A DNA stretch of 64,000 bases. Origin: Pseudofabraea citricarpa. Its lineage: Eukaryota > Ascomycota > Leotiomycetes > Helotiales > Dermateaceae. Positions 1 through 11,373 of the stretch are shown piece by piece. The notes under the pieces were generated by a model. That model saw only the letters and a list, made by a program, of their open reading frames with translations. It did not search any database and was not told the DNA's origin. The stretch spans positions 558,001-622,000 of the forward strand of contig JAPWGK010000019.1 in the NCBI GenBank assembly GCA_029641185.1. Reading direction: 5' to 3'. The translations under genes and the position numbers were made by a program. The stretch's first letter is position 1; each line of letters begins with the position of its first letter.

Positions 1-121
1 AATCATAAACACCGAATGACCACGGACACAAATCTTGAACTGTGATGAACGAATTTCTTTCTACACTAAACGCTGTGCCCAACTCGAACTCCTGTAAACC
101 ACGCCGGCGCGAAGGCCATAC

Positions 122-1740
122 CTACCCAAAGTGGAACGCATTTTGCCCAAACTTGAAATTAAACTGCTGACCTCCGCCGCCGCCTCCACTGTGCTGGAAG
201 GGATGACCGCCGCCGAAATGACTACCTTGGAATGGGTGCTGGCGCTGCTGCTCGTGGTCATTTGGATCATCACCCCGGTCGAATCTTTCCTTGAGCTCGG
301 GATCACTAAGCACCTCATAGGCTTCGTTGACAGCGGCCATCTTCTTCTCTGCGTCTTCCTTGGTGATGCCCTGCTTGTGGGCCTTATCCGGATGATGGAC
401 TTTGACCATACGTCTATATGCAGCTTTAATCTGCAGTTCATCAGCATCTCGGGGTAGACCAAGGACCTTGTAGTAGTCTTTGGTCTTGCTACGCTTCAAC
501 TCAATTTGAGCATTCTGTAAAAGCCCGTTAATCTGCTGGGCTCCGGGATGGTGTTCTTTGGCAGTGTTCAGAACGTTTATGCAGGCCTCGAAGTTCTCGG
601 CGTCCATGTGTACACGAGCCTTTGAGAGCAAACCATGGAGCGAGTGCTCATTGTATTCCAGAGCCTCTTCACACCATGCTTTAGCCTTCTTAGTATTTTT
701 CATCTATCCTAGTTAGTACACCGGAGCAGAGCGTTGATTCATGATAGCCATACCTCGTTATATGCCTGACAAACCATTTCGACCAAATGAGCGACAAGGT
801 CATTTGGAGCATTTGCAGGAATAGTGCCAGCCGCCCTCAAATCTTTCAAGTCGTCTTTGGCCTCTTGAACCAAGCCTGCATCTTCACCATTTGGCAATAG
901 AATCTTGACGCCGCTCGAATACTGATGCTTCTCGAAGTGTTTGTTGACTTGCGCGAACATCTTCTCCAGTCTCTTCTCCTGTCTGTAGAGCTTCTTGCAG
1001 CTTTTGGAGTCCGGATCTGAATGTAAGCACTTTCTCAGCTGCTCCATACCACGTTCCATGTCTGCGAGGGCGTAGAAGGTGATCGAGGATATCTGAATAT
1101 GTGGCTCCGTCCGTCCAGGTTGCATTTGCAAAACATGCTTGAGGTCGCTCATTCCCTCCTCGACCTCGCCTCGCTGAAAGCGACAATGGGCTCTGGTTTG
1201 TCGAAGTGGCAGCATCCTGCTCGCAATCATAATTGCAGCGCCAGACTGTGTGACACACTCCTCCCAGTTCCCACTCTTCTCCGCGTCGACTGCGAGTGCA
1301 GCGGCGCCTTGCGCCTCACTGAGCTCGATCAGGTCCTGCTCAGGGGCGCTGGTGGCCATGTAGTCCTTCTTTGCCGCTTCCCATTCGCCATTCTTGGCCT
1401 TTATCTTTGCCCGCTGTACCAGGGCACCTTCAAACCCTGGCTTAATGGCGAGGACTTTGTCGAAGTCCTGCGTCGCCTGGGCAGTACGGCCTAGCGAAAG
1501 GTACGTTGCTCCTCGGCGAAAGTAGGTCAAGTAGTTTTCCGGATCCCTCGAGATGGCGATGTCGTAGTACGTGAGGGCGTCATTGGTCTCGCCTTTTGCA
1601 AGGTGAGCATTCGCCGAGGCCAGAAGGGAGGAAATCGGGATGTCAGAAGGGATATCGACGCTGGAAACAAGGGCTTGGACAAGAGCGTTTGAGGAGAGAA
1701 GTGTCGCGGCGAAGGCGAGCACCGACAGTTTGACAATCAT
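122..1740 (-). CDS. DnaJ/TPR ER co-chaperone, P58IPK/DNAJC3-like
   Basis: Two exons, 754..1740 and 122..703, give 522 residues. The 50-nt intron 704..753 has a GTATGG donor, a TACTAAC branch site and a TAG acceptor, phase 0. The N-terminus is a hydrophobic signal-like segment (residues 1-24), consistent with ER import. Tetratricopeptide-like helices follow over roughly residues 35-400, with typical TPR patterns of small and aromatic residues. A J domain starts near residue 405 and keeps the HPD motif (433-435). The tail is rich in Gly, His and Phe. In animals DNAJC3/P58 binds misfolded ER clients and stimulates BiP; I infer the same role here. The gene diverges from HAUS1, with 477 bp between the start codons. 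No KDEL-like ER retention signal is visible at the C-terminus. Confidence 0.9.
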
Positions 1741-2217
1741 GATAAATGAGGGCGATCTGCTGTCTTAGATCAAGATGTGTGATGCGGGGTGGGGTGGTGG
1801 TGGTGAGAAGAAAGCAATAGAGGATCAAAGAGGAGAGGAGGCCAGCATGTCAATTTCAACATGTACTACGGTATACGGTATGCTGAGCTTGATCGCGGGC
1901 GCGCGGGTCTGGCCTGGACTGGTTCTGGATACTTTGGCGATTGACGAGATGCATATGGAAAAGGTGGCCTGAAGCCTGATTCGGGCCCTGATGCCGATGC
2001 CGAGAGGCTGACAGTGAAGGCTGACCGCCTGACAGGTTGACAGGCTGCCCGGGACGAGGCGCGAGGCTACACTAAGATACCACCCTGTTCCCCCTAAGCA
2101 CAAGCCACTCAATCTCAGCCTTGCGTCCCTCTTCTCAATAAACAACATCACCATTCACCATTCACCATTCACCATTCACCATTCACCATTCACCCATCAC
2201 CCAGCAACACGCAAACA
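1741..2217. other. Divergent promoter region P58/HAUS1
   Basis: A 477-bp shared upstream region between the minus-strand co-chaperone and plus-strand HAUS1. No gene is supported. It contains the 7-bp tandem repeat at 2151-2192 in the presumed HAUS1 leader. Confidence 0.7.
2151..2192 (+). repeat. 7-bp minisatellite (CCATTCA)x6
   Basis: Six perfect tandem copies of CCATTCA, followed by two degenerate copies, end about 15 bp before the HAUS1 start codon. They therefore probably lie in its 5' untranslated region. The purity suggests recent expansion or contraction by slippage. Confidence 0.95.
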
Positions 2218-3102
2218 ATGACCCACCTATCGCCATCAGCAGTATTCTCGCCCTCGATTGCACGCCAGCAACTTGCAGCCGCGAAAGATTGGAACTACAT
2301 CGACTCGTGGCTCTCGACCAAATTTAGGGGCAAGACGCCGCCAGCCTTTGAGCGCAACAACGACACGCTGAAAGCTCTTCTCGCCCTGGCAGCGCTCAAC
2401 GAGACGGCCGACGAAGAGCGCGAGCTGCTAGCCAAAGTCGAAGCCAAGGCTCTACAGGACCTTCTCGCAAAGGAAGAGCAGGATCCCAGCGCGCACCTAC
2501 TCAACTCTATCGAAGACAGTCTCACGCGAGAAGGTCGTCTAGCTTTGGATGCCCTGTCGTCGTTGAGCGTGGCTTTGCAGCAACCCCTCCCGGATAGCGA
2601 GAGACTCGCGCATGGAATCTTGGGCTTGCAAGTACGCTCCTTCGATCTCGAACAGGCCAGTGACCGAGTGACAATTCTAGAGAACCACCTGAAGGGGGAG
2701 CTCGGCCGGATCAATGCCCTGATTGAAGAACTCCAGAGTGATGCATACCAACCTTCGCCAGATGTGACAAAGCAGAGTGTTGAATACCAGCGTAAAGCGA
2801 AGGTACTAGCTACCAAACTGCCAGAGCTTAAAGATCGTCTGGCTTCCTTGTCTGCCTCAGCGGGCAAATCCAAAATCAGACTGCAGGATGTGCAGGACGA
2901 GGAGGAGAAGTTTAAGGCTTTGCAGAGGACGGTGAGGGATCTAGAAGCTCAGGTGAAGGGATACCATGGCCTCCCACAAGATACTGATCTGGCGCGACTT
3001 GAGATTGAACGCGTGCGAGTTGAGTTGCGAGATCTTACACGGAAGAGGGATAGCATGTTTGAGGGACTGGTGGAACGAGAGAGTCCTCAGAAGGGCAGAT
3101 AA
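2218..3102 (+). CDS. HAUS1: HAUS augmin-like complex subunit 1
   Basis: A single-exon gene of 294 residues. The N-terminal half has the pattern I associate with fungal HAUS1: KDWNYIDSWLS, then FRGKTPPAFERNNDTLKALL. The rest is almost wholly predicted coiled coil (heptad-rich Leu/Glu/Lys/Arg). Augmin recruits gamma-tubulin to the sides of existing microtubules and promotes branching nucleation in the spindle; HAUS1 is a long coiled-coil structural subunit. The start at 2218 is the first ATG after the CCATTCA repeat. The gene converges on VAC14, with only 81 bp between the stop codons. The assignment rests on the N-terminal motif and coiled-coil layout; the remainder is too generic to be diagnostic. 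Confidence 0.8.
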   Translation: MTHLSPSAVFSPSIARQQLAAAKDWNYIDSWLSTKFRGKTPPAFERNNDTLKALLALAALNETADEERELLAKVEAKALQDLLAKEEQDPSAHLLNSIEDSLTREGRLALDALSSLSVALQQPLPDSERLAHGILGLQVRSFDLEQASDRVTILENHLKGELGRINALIEELQSDAYQPSPDVTKQSVEYQRKAKVLATKLPELKDRLASLSASAGKSKIRLQDVQDEEEKFKALQRTVRDLEAQVKGYHGLPQDTDLARLEIERVRVELRDLTRKRDSMFEGLVERESPQKGR

Positions 3103-3183
3103 TGAATAACTTGTAATTCTACAGTATAAACTGGTTGGCTCGCTGAAATGATTAAAGGCTATAAGTCCGTTCCCCATGATGTA

Positions 3184-6100
3184 CTACCGTTTAGGACGTG
3201 ATCCACCCCCCAATCTTCCAAACTTCCCAAGACTGCTCTTTGGTTTATGCGCCGCTGGCTGAGCTCCCGTGGTAGCTGGATCCTTGCCTGGCAATGGCGG
3301 TCCTTGTAAGCGTGTCAATCCTTGGAAGGCTCGAGAGTCAAGGCCTTCGCCAGCTCGAATATCCACCACCCCTAAGCCATCGTCAACATCACCACCAGGC
3401 CGTTGTGCTCGTCGAGCTTTCTCCTGGACACTCCTGAACTTCTCAAGGAGGTCTACCCATCGGATTCCTTCGTCCCGTCCTTTCAACCTATTAGACCGGT
3501 CAAAGTTGGATGGCCCAGCCGTAGAGGGTGAGCTAGATGATGTCCCATGAGTTTCCGTGCTAGAGTTTTTCTGACGTTGATGAAATTGGAGATTGGAGAC
3601 TGCCTCAACGACACTGTTACTACGAGAATGAGATACGTACGCTCGGGGAGCAATATGCAAATAGCCTATTGCGCTCACACTGTTGAGCCTATTCTTAAGA
3701 GCTGCGAATGCGGATGACTGTGGAAGAAGCATGAGAAGGCCATAAAGGCATTTGTATAAATGGGGGTGTTTTTCAGGTTCAAGTAGTTGGAGTCGGAGAT
3801 CTGCCAAGGTACAATCAGCAGAAGTGGTGTCTATTTGGTATGAACAACGCACAAGTGAATACCGGGGATTCTAGTAACTGGACCAGTTTATCAATCTGTA
3901 TTAGCATGTTAACAGTCATCTCTAGCTCTGCACTATATAGCAAAAGTCAGCAGCCATCTTCAATTGGGTGCTAGAGCATACAAAATCTGCAGAAGGTTGT
4001 AAGCTTGTTCATATGCTTGAGCTAAAAGACACAGTGAGAAGGTGGCGACAGCGTTGTAGCACCAGGATCGAAAGAGGGCGACGAAAAATGTCTGGCCATC
4101 CTGTAAACAGTTAGTCTAGTAACCGCGAATAATTGATACGGGGTGCCTGCCTTGGTTTCAAGATTGCGAAGTCTTTTGCGAAGCTCTGCAAGCTCCGGTG
4201 CTGTGATAAGGTTATTGTTTAAATTTTGGACCATAATGCTTGCAAATTCCACGTCTTCTTCTTTTTCGATACAATCGGCGAGGGTGCGGTATATTCTTTC
4301 AGCGCTTAGACTGACACAAAGTTGCCGAATAATGAGATTTCCTCGTGTTTCCAACAGTTTACGATCTGTGGAGAAAAGTTGTAACAGATTGACCATGAAA
4401 GAAGTAAAGTAGTCATCTTCGCTGTTGCGAGAGATCTGAGATAGTAATTGAAGGTCACGGGTTACTACTGCTTCTGCTGGATCTGATAGTGTCTTTAGAA
4501 GTGCAGGAAATGTGCCGTCATTGAACGCAAGAACTTTCCTGGGAGCTTTTCGATGCAACATGAGAAGCCAGGTGAGAGCGGCAACTCTTGTGGCTTCGTG
4601 GTCGTTCAAGAAAAGTAGTGTTAGAGAGTTGACAGCTGCAGCATAATCCAGGTCAACCTGTGGCTGTGGAGCCGGAGGCAAAGGAGTAGGTGGTTTGTTG
4701 TATGGTGGAGGCGGAGTCTGTACTTCTGACGATCTTCTATCGATTTCTCGAGATCCTGAAAGAGAGCCTCGAGTATTGGTGGAAGAATCACGCGCTTCTC
4801 GCCGATCGGTTGTTGCGTCCTTTAATGCCGTGGTAGGAATCCTCGAGGGAGGTCTGGAGTTGCTGGCTTCTGATGGGGCTCCTTCATCAGATAACGATAC
4901 CACGTAATTCATAAGGGATGTGTTAACGCGTCCAGCCGCCTGTCGGATGGTCTCGACTCCGCTCGCCATTGCAGGTAGTAGATGGGCTAGAATTTTCGGT
5001 GCGAAGGGAAGGACTTCCTCGGGGCATATATCAAGGAATTCGACAATCCACCTCAGGGACTCTAATAGACTATCCTCCTCTGTTCTCAATTAGCCTAGGT
5101 TATCGTCAGACATTAGAAGATGTCTTACCAAGAGGTGAGTCTAGGTTCGCTGTCAGGGTTTCTAGGATTTCCTTGTGATTGACTTGGACATCCTGTCCAG
5201 GCACCCAGTCATCATCACTACTGACATCCTTATCATCGAGGCCTGTATTGGATTCGTCGTCGTCAGCTGCAGCATCATGCGCCATATCCATGCTGTCGCT
5301 GTCCAAGGAGCCGGAGCGCTTGCGTTTTCCGTCACTACGCGACCTTCTACTCTCTTCAATACCTTTCTTGATGCGAGAAATACGCTTGATCTCGCTCAGG
5401 AACCTCTCGAGAGCGCCCTGGGTGGCCACATGGACATCACGGTTCGGATCACTCAAGAACTTGAACAGGCCACCTAAAAATTCAGGGAGGAACGAAACAA
5501 GTTCCAGGTCAGGAATGGAGTCAAGCAAGGTGATCCATCCCACAAGGAAGGTGCGAGTGAACGGGTTGATTACGTATATCCGTTCCTTGAGTAGAGGAAT
5601 AAAACGGGCAAGAGAAAAGGCCGTCGGCATATCAACCAAGGAGCCATCTTGTGAGATTTTATCCTCATTCAGGTTGGAATCTTCCGATGTGTGCAGTATA
5701 GAGACGTACGTGGCTGCGGATTCAGATACAATATCCTTAACCAGTCTGTCAAGCAGTTCTGCTCCATTCTTTACGGAAAGCTCAGAATCGGCGCCAAGCT
5801 GGAGTCATTAGATTCTGCACCCAAACTGAGGATTGCAGACTTACTTTACACAGAGCATCGAAGATGTCGTTGAAGTACGGAAGCACCTCTCCTTTAGCAA
5901 CCTTTGCAATATTATACATGCTTTCGCAAGCATAATACCGCACTCGAGCATCTTGATCAGTAAAGCAAGCCAGCACCGGCGGCACGATCTCATCCAGATA
6001 GCGGGCCAGTTCCTGTTACAAATTAGGGGCGCTGTCTTCGGTATTGAGGTTGGAACTCACAGGTCCTAACGCAATAGCTGCGGCTGCCAACCCTATCAGG

Positions 6101-6350
6101 CCCCCATTTCTAGCATGCGGCTGGTGAACGGCGTAGGCATAGTCATTGCATAGTTGCTGGATGATCTTCTTGATCCTGTCAAATTCTTTGGCGGCCGCAA
6201 AGTCACGAATGACTTTCTCCAGGCTATCCAGGCAATTAGCATGTGGTAAAACAGTCCCTCCTGGAAATCGGATGCCGCTTACTCGAGGGCTCCAACCTTC
6301 CGCTTGTCATAAAGCTTGTCGTTCAAGGCTCGTTGGATGGTCTGATCCAT
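3184..6350 (-). CDS. VAC14: Vac14, scaffold of the Fab1/PIKfyve complex
   Basis: Eight exons: 6283..6350, 6061..6223, 5845..6012, 5129..5798, 4151..5079, 3982..4100, 3853..3932, 3184..3800. They close in frame at 937 residues. The start [20 protein letters not shown], the HEAT-repeat body and the C-terminal blocks [20 protein letters not shown] and [20 protein letters not shown] match Vac14. Vac14 scaffolds Fab1 and Fig4 on vacuolar membranes and controls phosphatidylinositol 3,5-bisphosphate. Introns are 46-59 nt with CTAAC/CTGAC-like branches. The intron 4101..4150 appears to use a GC donor (AAG/GCAGGC). An extra intron of about 66 nt inside the last exon (about 3573-3638, TAC/GTATCT to CAG) is possible and would remove a Ser-rich, poorly conserved stretch. 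An acidic/basic linker around residues 250-320 is low complexity. Confidence 0.9.
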
Positions 6351-7331
6351 CTTGAAGATTATTTAGCGGTCCAGTACATGGTATATTTCTTTGTTGTGTG
6401 CAATATAGCACGGCCCTGGCGGTTGCAGACGCAGCTGCACCTTCCCCGTCCAGGTGACTCTGCCTCCTTAATATGAGAAAGACCCCGTGTAGCAGCAGTT
6501 GTGGCACGTGAGATCAGGCCTCCGACCTGGGAAGACGGATGAGCGGAGTACTGCTTGAGGATTTCTGGAGATAGTTGTGCTGACCCACGCAAACAAGAAA
6601 AAGAAAGCACAGCGATGAGGAGGGACAGACGGACAGGGTGAGGGATCGGGTGCACAACGGTACAGTAGGCAACGGTAGCGAGAAGTGATAATGGCAGCGG
6701 TTGGGAAAGAAAGGGCTGAAGAACAGGCTTGAGTCTCTCTCGCAAGATGTTCCTCAATCAGGCAAACTCTTTCAATCTGATCAGCTCCAGGGACAAAGAC
6801 AATGAAAAGGGGACGTTTGACGTTGCTGTCGTTGTCGTTGTTCGGCTGGAGTCGTCATTGCTGGCCGACGTAGCAAGGCGGTAGTTCTACAGGGAAGCTC
6901 ACAGAATGCAACTATTGGCTGCCAGGGCCCCCCGCAAAAGCCAACCGATTTCTGGGATATCAAAGTACTCTTCAACAACCAACAACCAACACAAAACACA
7001 ATACAATACACTACATGTGGCTTCCAGTCACCAACTACATCGTGTCACTACACTCAAAGTTCATAAACTCCGAAGCATTTCAAATTACAACTCTTCGTCT
7101 ACCTGCAGAACAACAAGGCTAAATAGGGTATACACCGCTTCTCCTGTCTCGATAATGATAATGCTGTGGTTGTCGGTCCTTCTCCTGCAAAGGCACCAAA
7201 GGCAGAGGGAATAAGGAAAGAAAGCCTGCTGATTCGTACTGTGTGTCCTGACTCCCCGGTCCTTGTCCCCCCCATCGACATCGTGCTGCTGAAATGTGGA
7301 CGGACGATGTTACCGACAGATCAGGTCTCGC
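6351..7331. other. VAC14 upstream region
   Basis: 981 bp between the VAC14 start and the stop of the small gene upstream on the same strand. I see no supported gene. On the coding strand it contains short pyrimidine-rich runs typical of fungal 5' leaders. Confidence 0.6.
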
Positions 7332-7642
7332 TTATCTGCCTTGACGTCTCGCGTCGCCGGATCCACCAGCAACTCCTCCACCACTACCACCACCACCACT
7401 ACTCGACCATCCTGAGTTCTTCTGTTGCGCTGCTTCTCGCTCCTGGCGTTGACGTTCTGCTTCGGCATCGTTCCTGTCTGCCGCCTTTTGGAACCGTCTT
7501 GCTTGTGGGGCCTAACGAGAGCATCATGTTAGTCCTGCCAGCCAAGCCAACTACCCGTCCGTCAATGGCAGAGGGTGCTTACTCCGGGCTTTGCTGCCCC
7601 GACTCGTCCAGCTGAGCCCTGTGTGGTTTGTCCTCTGGTCAT
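7332..7642 (-). CDS. Small basic/Gln-rich protein, function unknown
   Basis: Two exons, 7583..7642 (20 codons) and 7332..7511 (60 codons), give 79 residues. The 71-nt intron 7512..7582 has a GTAAGC donor, a GGACTAACA branch site and a TTAG acceptor, phase 0; this complete splice-signal set is the main evidence. The protein starts MTRGQTTQGSAGRVGAAKPG. It continues with a charged, Arg/Glu/Gln-rich segment (residues 21-51) likely to form one helix, then a Gly/Ser-rich tail ending RRQGR. The small-basic start and charged helix resemble small SERF-type proteins, but I do not recognise a family and assign no function. It lies upstream of VAC14 on the same strand. Confidence 0.6.
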
Positions 7643-9019
7643 CTTTGCTTTTTTGGGTGCGGGAGAAAAGGATGAGGGGATGAGGGGATGAGGGAATGAA
7701 GGATGGTGTGTAATGGATGCTTGAGGGATCCGGCGTGAGAAGTGTCGAGGTAGAGGAGACAGACAGAGAAGGATGGCGATGATGGCGATGATGATAATGC
7801 AGCAGTGACAGCGAAGGATGAGATTCTTATATGCTGATGTGGTGAGAAGTAAATATGAATGAATGCCCGGGACCATTACTCGGATCTCAGATTCATGAGC
7901 CCCGGTGTCTCTTTGCTTTTTTTTTCTTTCTGTGCTTTTCTTTTCCTTGGCCGTGAACCTCCAGATGGATGCGCATTCCCATACAATGCACCCCTTTGTT
8001 GACCAGGGCGGCAACCGCGCCCTCATTTATTTTTCCCTACAGTAGATTAGCAGACCGAGATCACTAGGTACGCAGGTCGTCGGCGTCAGGTGTCAGCAAA
8101 TCACGCACGCCAGCTTATCAACTCCGCAAGCACGGCTGGTCGATTTGTTTGCCCTGCATCAGGCGTTGTATCGCATGCCTTCATTTTATCTACCTAAGTA
8201 TGATGGATTTCAGGAACAACCTCCGAAGAACTCCAAGACTCCCTTCTTGGCCCCATCTCCGTGCGTTTTCCCCATAGCGCTGCTCAACAGCATGCGCCAC
8301 AGAAATCCTGCCTCCATCGTGAGCCGAAGCCCTTAATCCTTGAATCCCTGAATCCCTAGCCGTAAAGTATGGCAAGTCCGGAACGTCTCATCCGTGACGC
8401 GCGATTCCTTCTCTTAGATCAAAAGCAAAAGCGAAGCAAAAGAAAAAACCATCAACTCGGAAACCTGTCCTATTCGCTGTCTTGGACCGTTTCTCGAATA
8501 TCGATTTGTTCCATTTTAAATGTTCTGCACATGTACCAGGTACACTCGACTGATCGTGGACTTGGAAAGGTGGAGATGAAGTGGAGAACAAGTGGATAGT
8601 AAATATTTCCATTTATACAAATTTAACTGGCGCTCATTATAAAAGACGAGGCCAGCTACTTTCAAGTATGTGACACTCTATGTAAGTGATCGCCTTTGGA
8701 CGCTTTCGTGTCTTTTGGAGCGATGAGGTGCTGCAAGTACTTCTCATCTAATCTAGGGCTTGCGAATAACCAAGGCGACATGGTGGACTCTCGAATTTCT
8801 ACCATGAATGTGATTTTCCAGCACGGCTTGGCGTATGTTCTGGAGTAATTCGAAGGCTTGTTTGTACGTGGGAGATGCATCCAAAATTTGCCCATGTACG
8901 GTTTCCTTGTGGATGCATTGCACGGACTGTGTCTGCTTGCTTCAGCGTTTGGCATCCACTGGTATGCAGCTATCCGCAGATTCTCGGGCCCTGACGCATG
9001 GTGCTCCCGAGATCTCGAA
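7643..9019. other. Intergenic region
   Basis: About 1.4 kb between the small gene and the desaturase stop. It contains low-complexity runs (GATGAGGGGATGAGGG near 7670-7700, GATGGCGAT repeats near 7775, a poly-T run near 7918-7930). No coding region has splice or family support. The part next to 9020 is probably desaturase 3' UTR. Confidence 0.6.
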
Positions 9020-10742
9020 TTAATGACCATGTAAAATGTCGCCTCTCTCTGCTACAGTCTTCTGACACTTTGCCAGGATTGCGGCTTGCCTTCCTACTTC
9101 CCCGAGCCTCCCGATAACCTCCTTGTTGCCATCCACAAAGCCATACAGTGCATATGGGATGTCAACTTCAGAGCAGAATTCCTGAACCAGCTTCTGCGTC
9201 CTGCGAAGATTGTGCCGAGGCATTCTAGGGAACAAATGATGGATTGCTTGAAATTGAAGGCCGCCGTGAAAGAAGTCAAGCCACTGTGGGCAATCAACAT
9301 CCATGGTGGTTCGCAGCATCTTTTGCGGAAACGACTCGTGAGGGCCAAGATCCGCAGTACTCATCGCAAAATGAGACAAGGTAATCTGAACGTGCAGAGG
9401 CATTGTAATCATGTGGCTAATCATGATGAACGTGAATCGATCCCAGCCGGTGGGTATACTTTTGTACAAGACCCCATAACCAAACCAATACCAGAAAAAT
9501 ACCTGACCGGTAATTTCAAGCCATCGGTGCCACCACGCAGGCCCTTTCTTAGGACCCAGGCCACGAATCAAATATTCCCATGACAGAACATATAGATTGA
9601 AGCGACCAAAGGTGAGGATAGGGTAATAGAGGTAGGCTTGGTAACCCATGAAAAACTTAGCAAAAGCATCATAGGTCATAACACGCTCGTAGAATGTAGA
9701 CCGTAGAGAACCTAACAGTCTATGTGAGATGGCAAAAAAAGGCAGGTGCTGAATATCTGGGTCGTGCTCTGGAGAGTTGGTAACGATATGATGAACGTTG
9801 TGATTACGTTTCCACCATCCCAAAGACAGGCCTCCGATGAAGTCGGCAATGGTGATTCCAATTACGGTATCAACGGTGAAATCGTGAGTAATCCCCATAT
9901 GGCCTGCATCATGCACAGTAAAAACCAGTTGATGCCAAAGGCAGCCCAAAAAAAGACCACTAGTACCATACCACCCCAGCCTGAGAAAAAATAGAAACGA
10001 GCAGAAGAATAGGGTATAGCGGATTGCTTCAATGGCATATGCTGAGTAGTTGCAATTATATAGGCCTTCCGCCTGTAGCCGTTCGATCAATACCCGGTAT
10101 TTCCGAGCAATCTCGTCTTGTGTTGATGACTCGAGCGAGGGATACTTTGCAATATCGAGATCGATTTGTTCTTTCGTCTGCCAGTCTAAATACGACATGC
10201 CATCCTGCTCTTCCGGCTCAGCTACAGATGATACGGATGATGTTGAGGATGATCTAGGTAGGTCGGGTTTATGGGTATTGCGATTGCGTATAGCGGTGGG
10301 GTCAACGTCGAAGACAGGAGAAGGTGTTCTTGAATTCTCGGGGCTGTTTCTGGAATATGCAAGCTGAGTCTTCTCTCGGTCGTCTGAATCTGACTGAAGA
10401 TATGGCCGAAAAGATCCACCTTGTATCGGGGGGACAAAGTTATCCCATCGACCTTCTATGCGTCCAATTCGATAGCGGGTAGCCATCTGGTGCCGGGCCT
10501 CTACGGAATGAAGACTATAGCCATCAGTACTAGATTCTAGTTAAGAGAAGGTCTACTTACGCATTTACTTCATCGGTAGCATCTCTGCCCACCATGTGCA
10601 TAATAGCCTTGTCTCCGCCGGGGTGGTATTTCAACCAGCCGTCAACTTTCAAGACCTTCTGGTCGACAATGATAATAGACTGGCCATCTGCTATCCTGCC
10701 CTCAATCTGTCTTCTAGACAGGAGAGGAAGCTCGCGCGCCAT
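9020..10742 (-). CDS. Cytochrome b5-fused delta-8 sphingolipid desaturase
   Basis: Two exons, 10561..10742 and 9020..10514, give 558 residues. The 46-nt intron 10515..10560 has a GTAAGT donor and TAG acceptor. An N-terminal cytochrome b5 domain carries the heme motif HPGG (40-43) and a second His ligand (H63). The membrane desaturase domain has three His boxes: HDAGH (262-266), HNVHH (299-303) and QAIHH (483-487), the last being the Q-x-x-H-H form of front-end desaturases. The b5 fusion plus this box set fits the fungal delta-8 long-chain-base desaturase that acts on the sphingoid base of glucosylceramide in the ER. A front-end fatty-acid desaturase is the alternative. A Ser/Pro-rich linker (about residues 95-160) joins the domains. 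It pairs functionally with LCB1 at 51.6 kb. Confidence 0.88.
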
Positions 10743-11373
10743 GATTTGTGACTCCAGTGCAGCAAAAGGGACAATTGGAAGTTGGAGGTTGGAAGTTTCG
10801 TTGCCGGCGTCGAAAGCAAAGTCGGCAAAGTTAGGTAGTCATGCAAAAGGATAACATGTTTGGTGGTGGTGTTACTTCTAGAATGTTTTATCTATTCGCG
10901 GACCCAGTTGCGAGTAACGAATGGGGCGAAGCAGCAATCCGAGAGATTGAAGTGGGCCGAGGCGATCTTTTAGTGGAGTCGCTTGTGACCCCTGAGTAAA
11001 ATGTCTCCGTAGTAATGGTTCTCAGGTAATCACAAAATATGGCGCTGTCATAGGATGTGTTTACGAGGTATACGTCTCGTTATAGGATATGGAAGACTTT
11101 GTCGATTGGGCTATACAGGCAACTCAAGTATGAATCATCTTACTGTAGGTAACTAATGCTTCATACTACTTGAAGCTCAGATGATATAGGCCTTCAATCA
11201 GATAAACGCCATGTCTCAGAGGCGAAGAAAGCTTTTGTAGACATCCGATTCAGGTATCAAGTTGCTTCTTATGTAACATATCTTACACGGGAATCGTACG
11301 CCCCAACCCAATGCTCATAGCCCATCCATTATGTCCATCCTCCTATCTAATTTCTCCAGTGTGATGTACTTGG
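10743..11373. other. Desaturase promoter / LPD1 3' region
   Basis: 631 bp between two minus-strand genes. No coding region seen. It should hold the LPD1 3' UTR and the desaturase promoter; no motif is clear enough to call. Confidence 0.6.

Noticed and set aside
8662..9030. Reading frame just downstream of the desaturase
   Set aside because: The desaturase ends naturally at 9020 and no in-frame splice joins this segment; probably 3' UTR.
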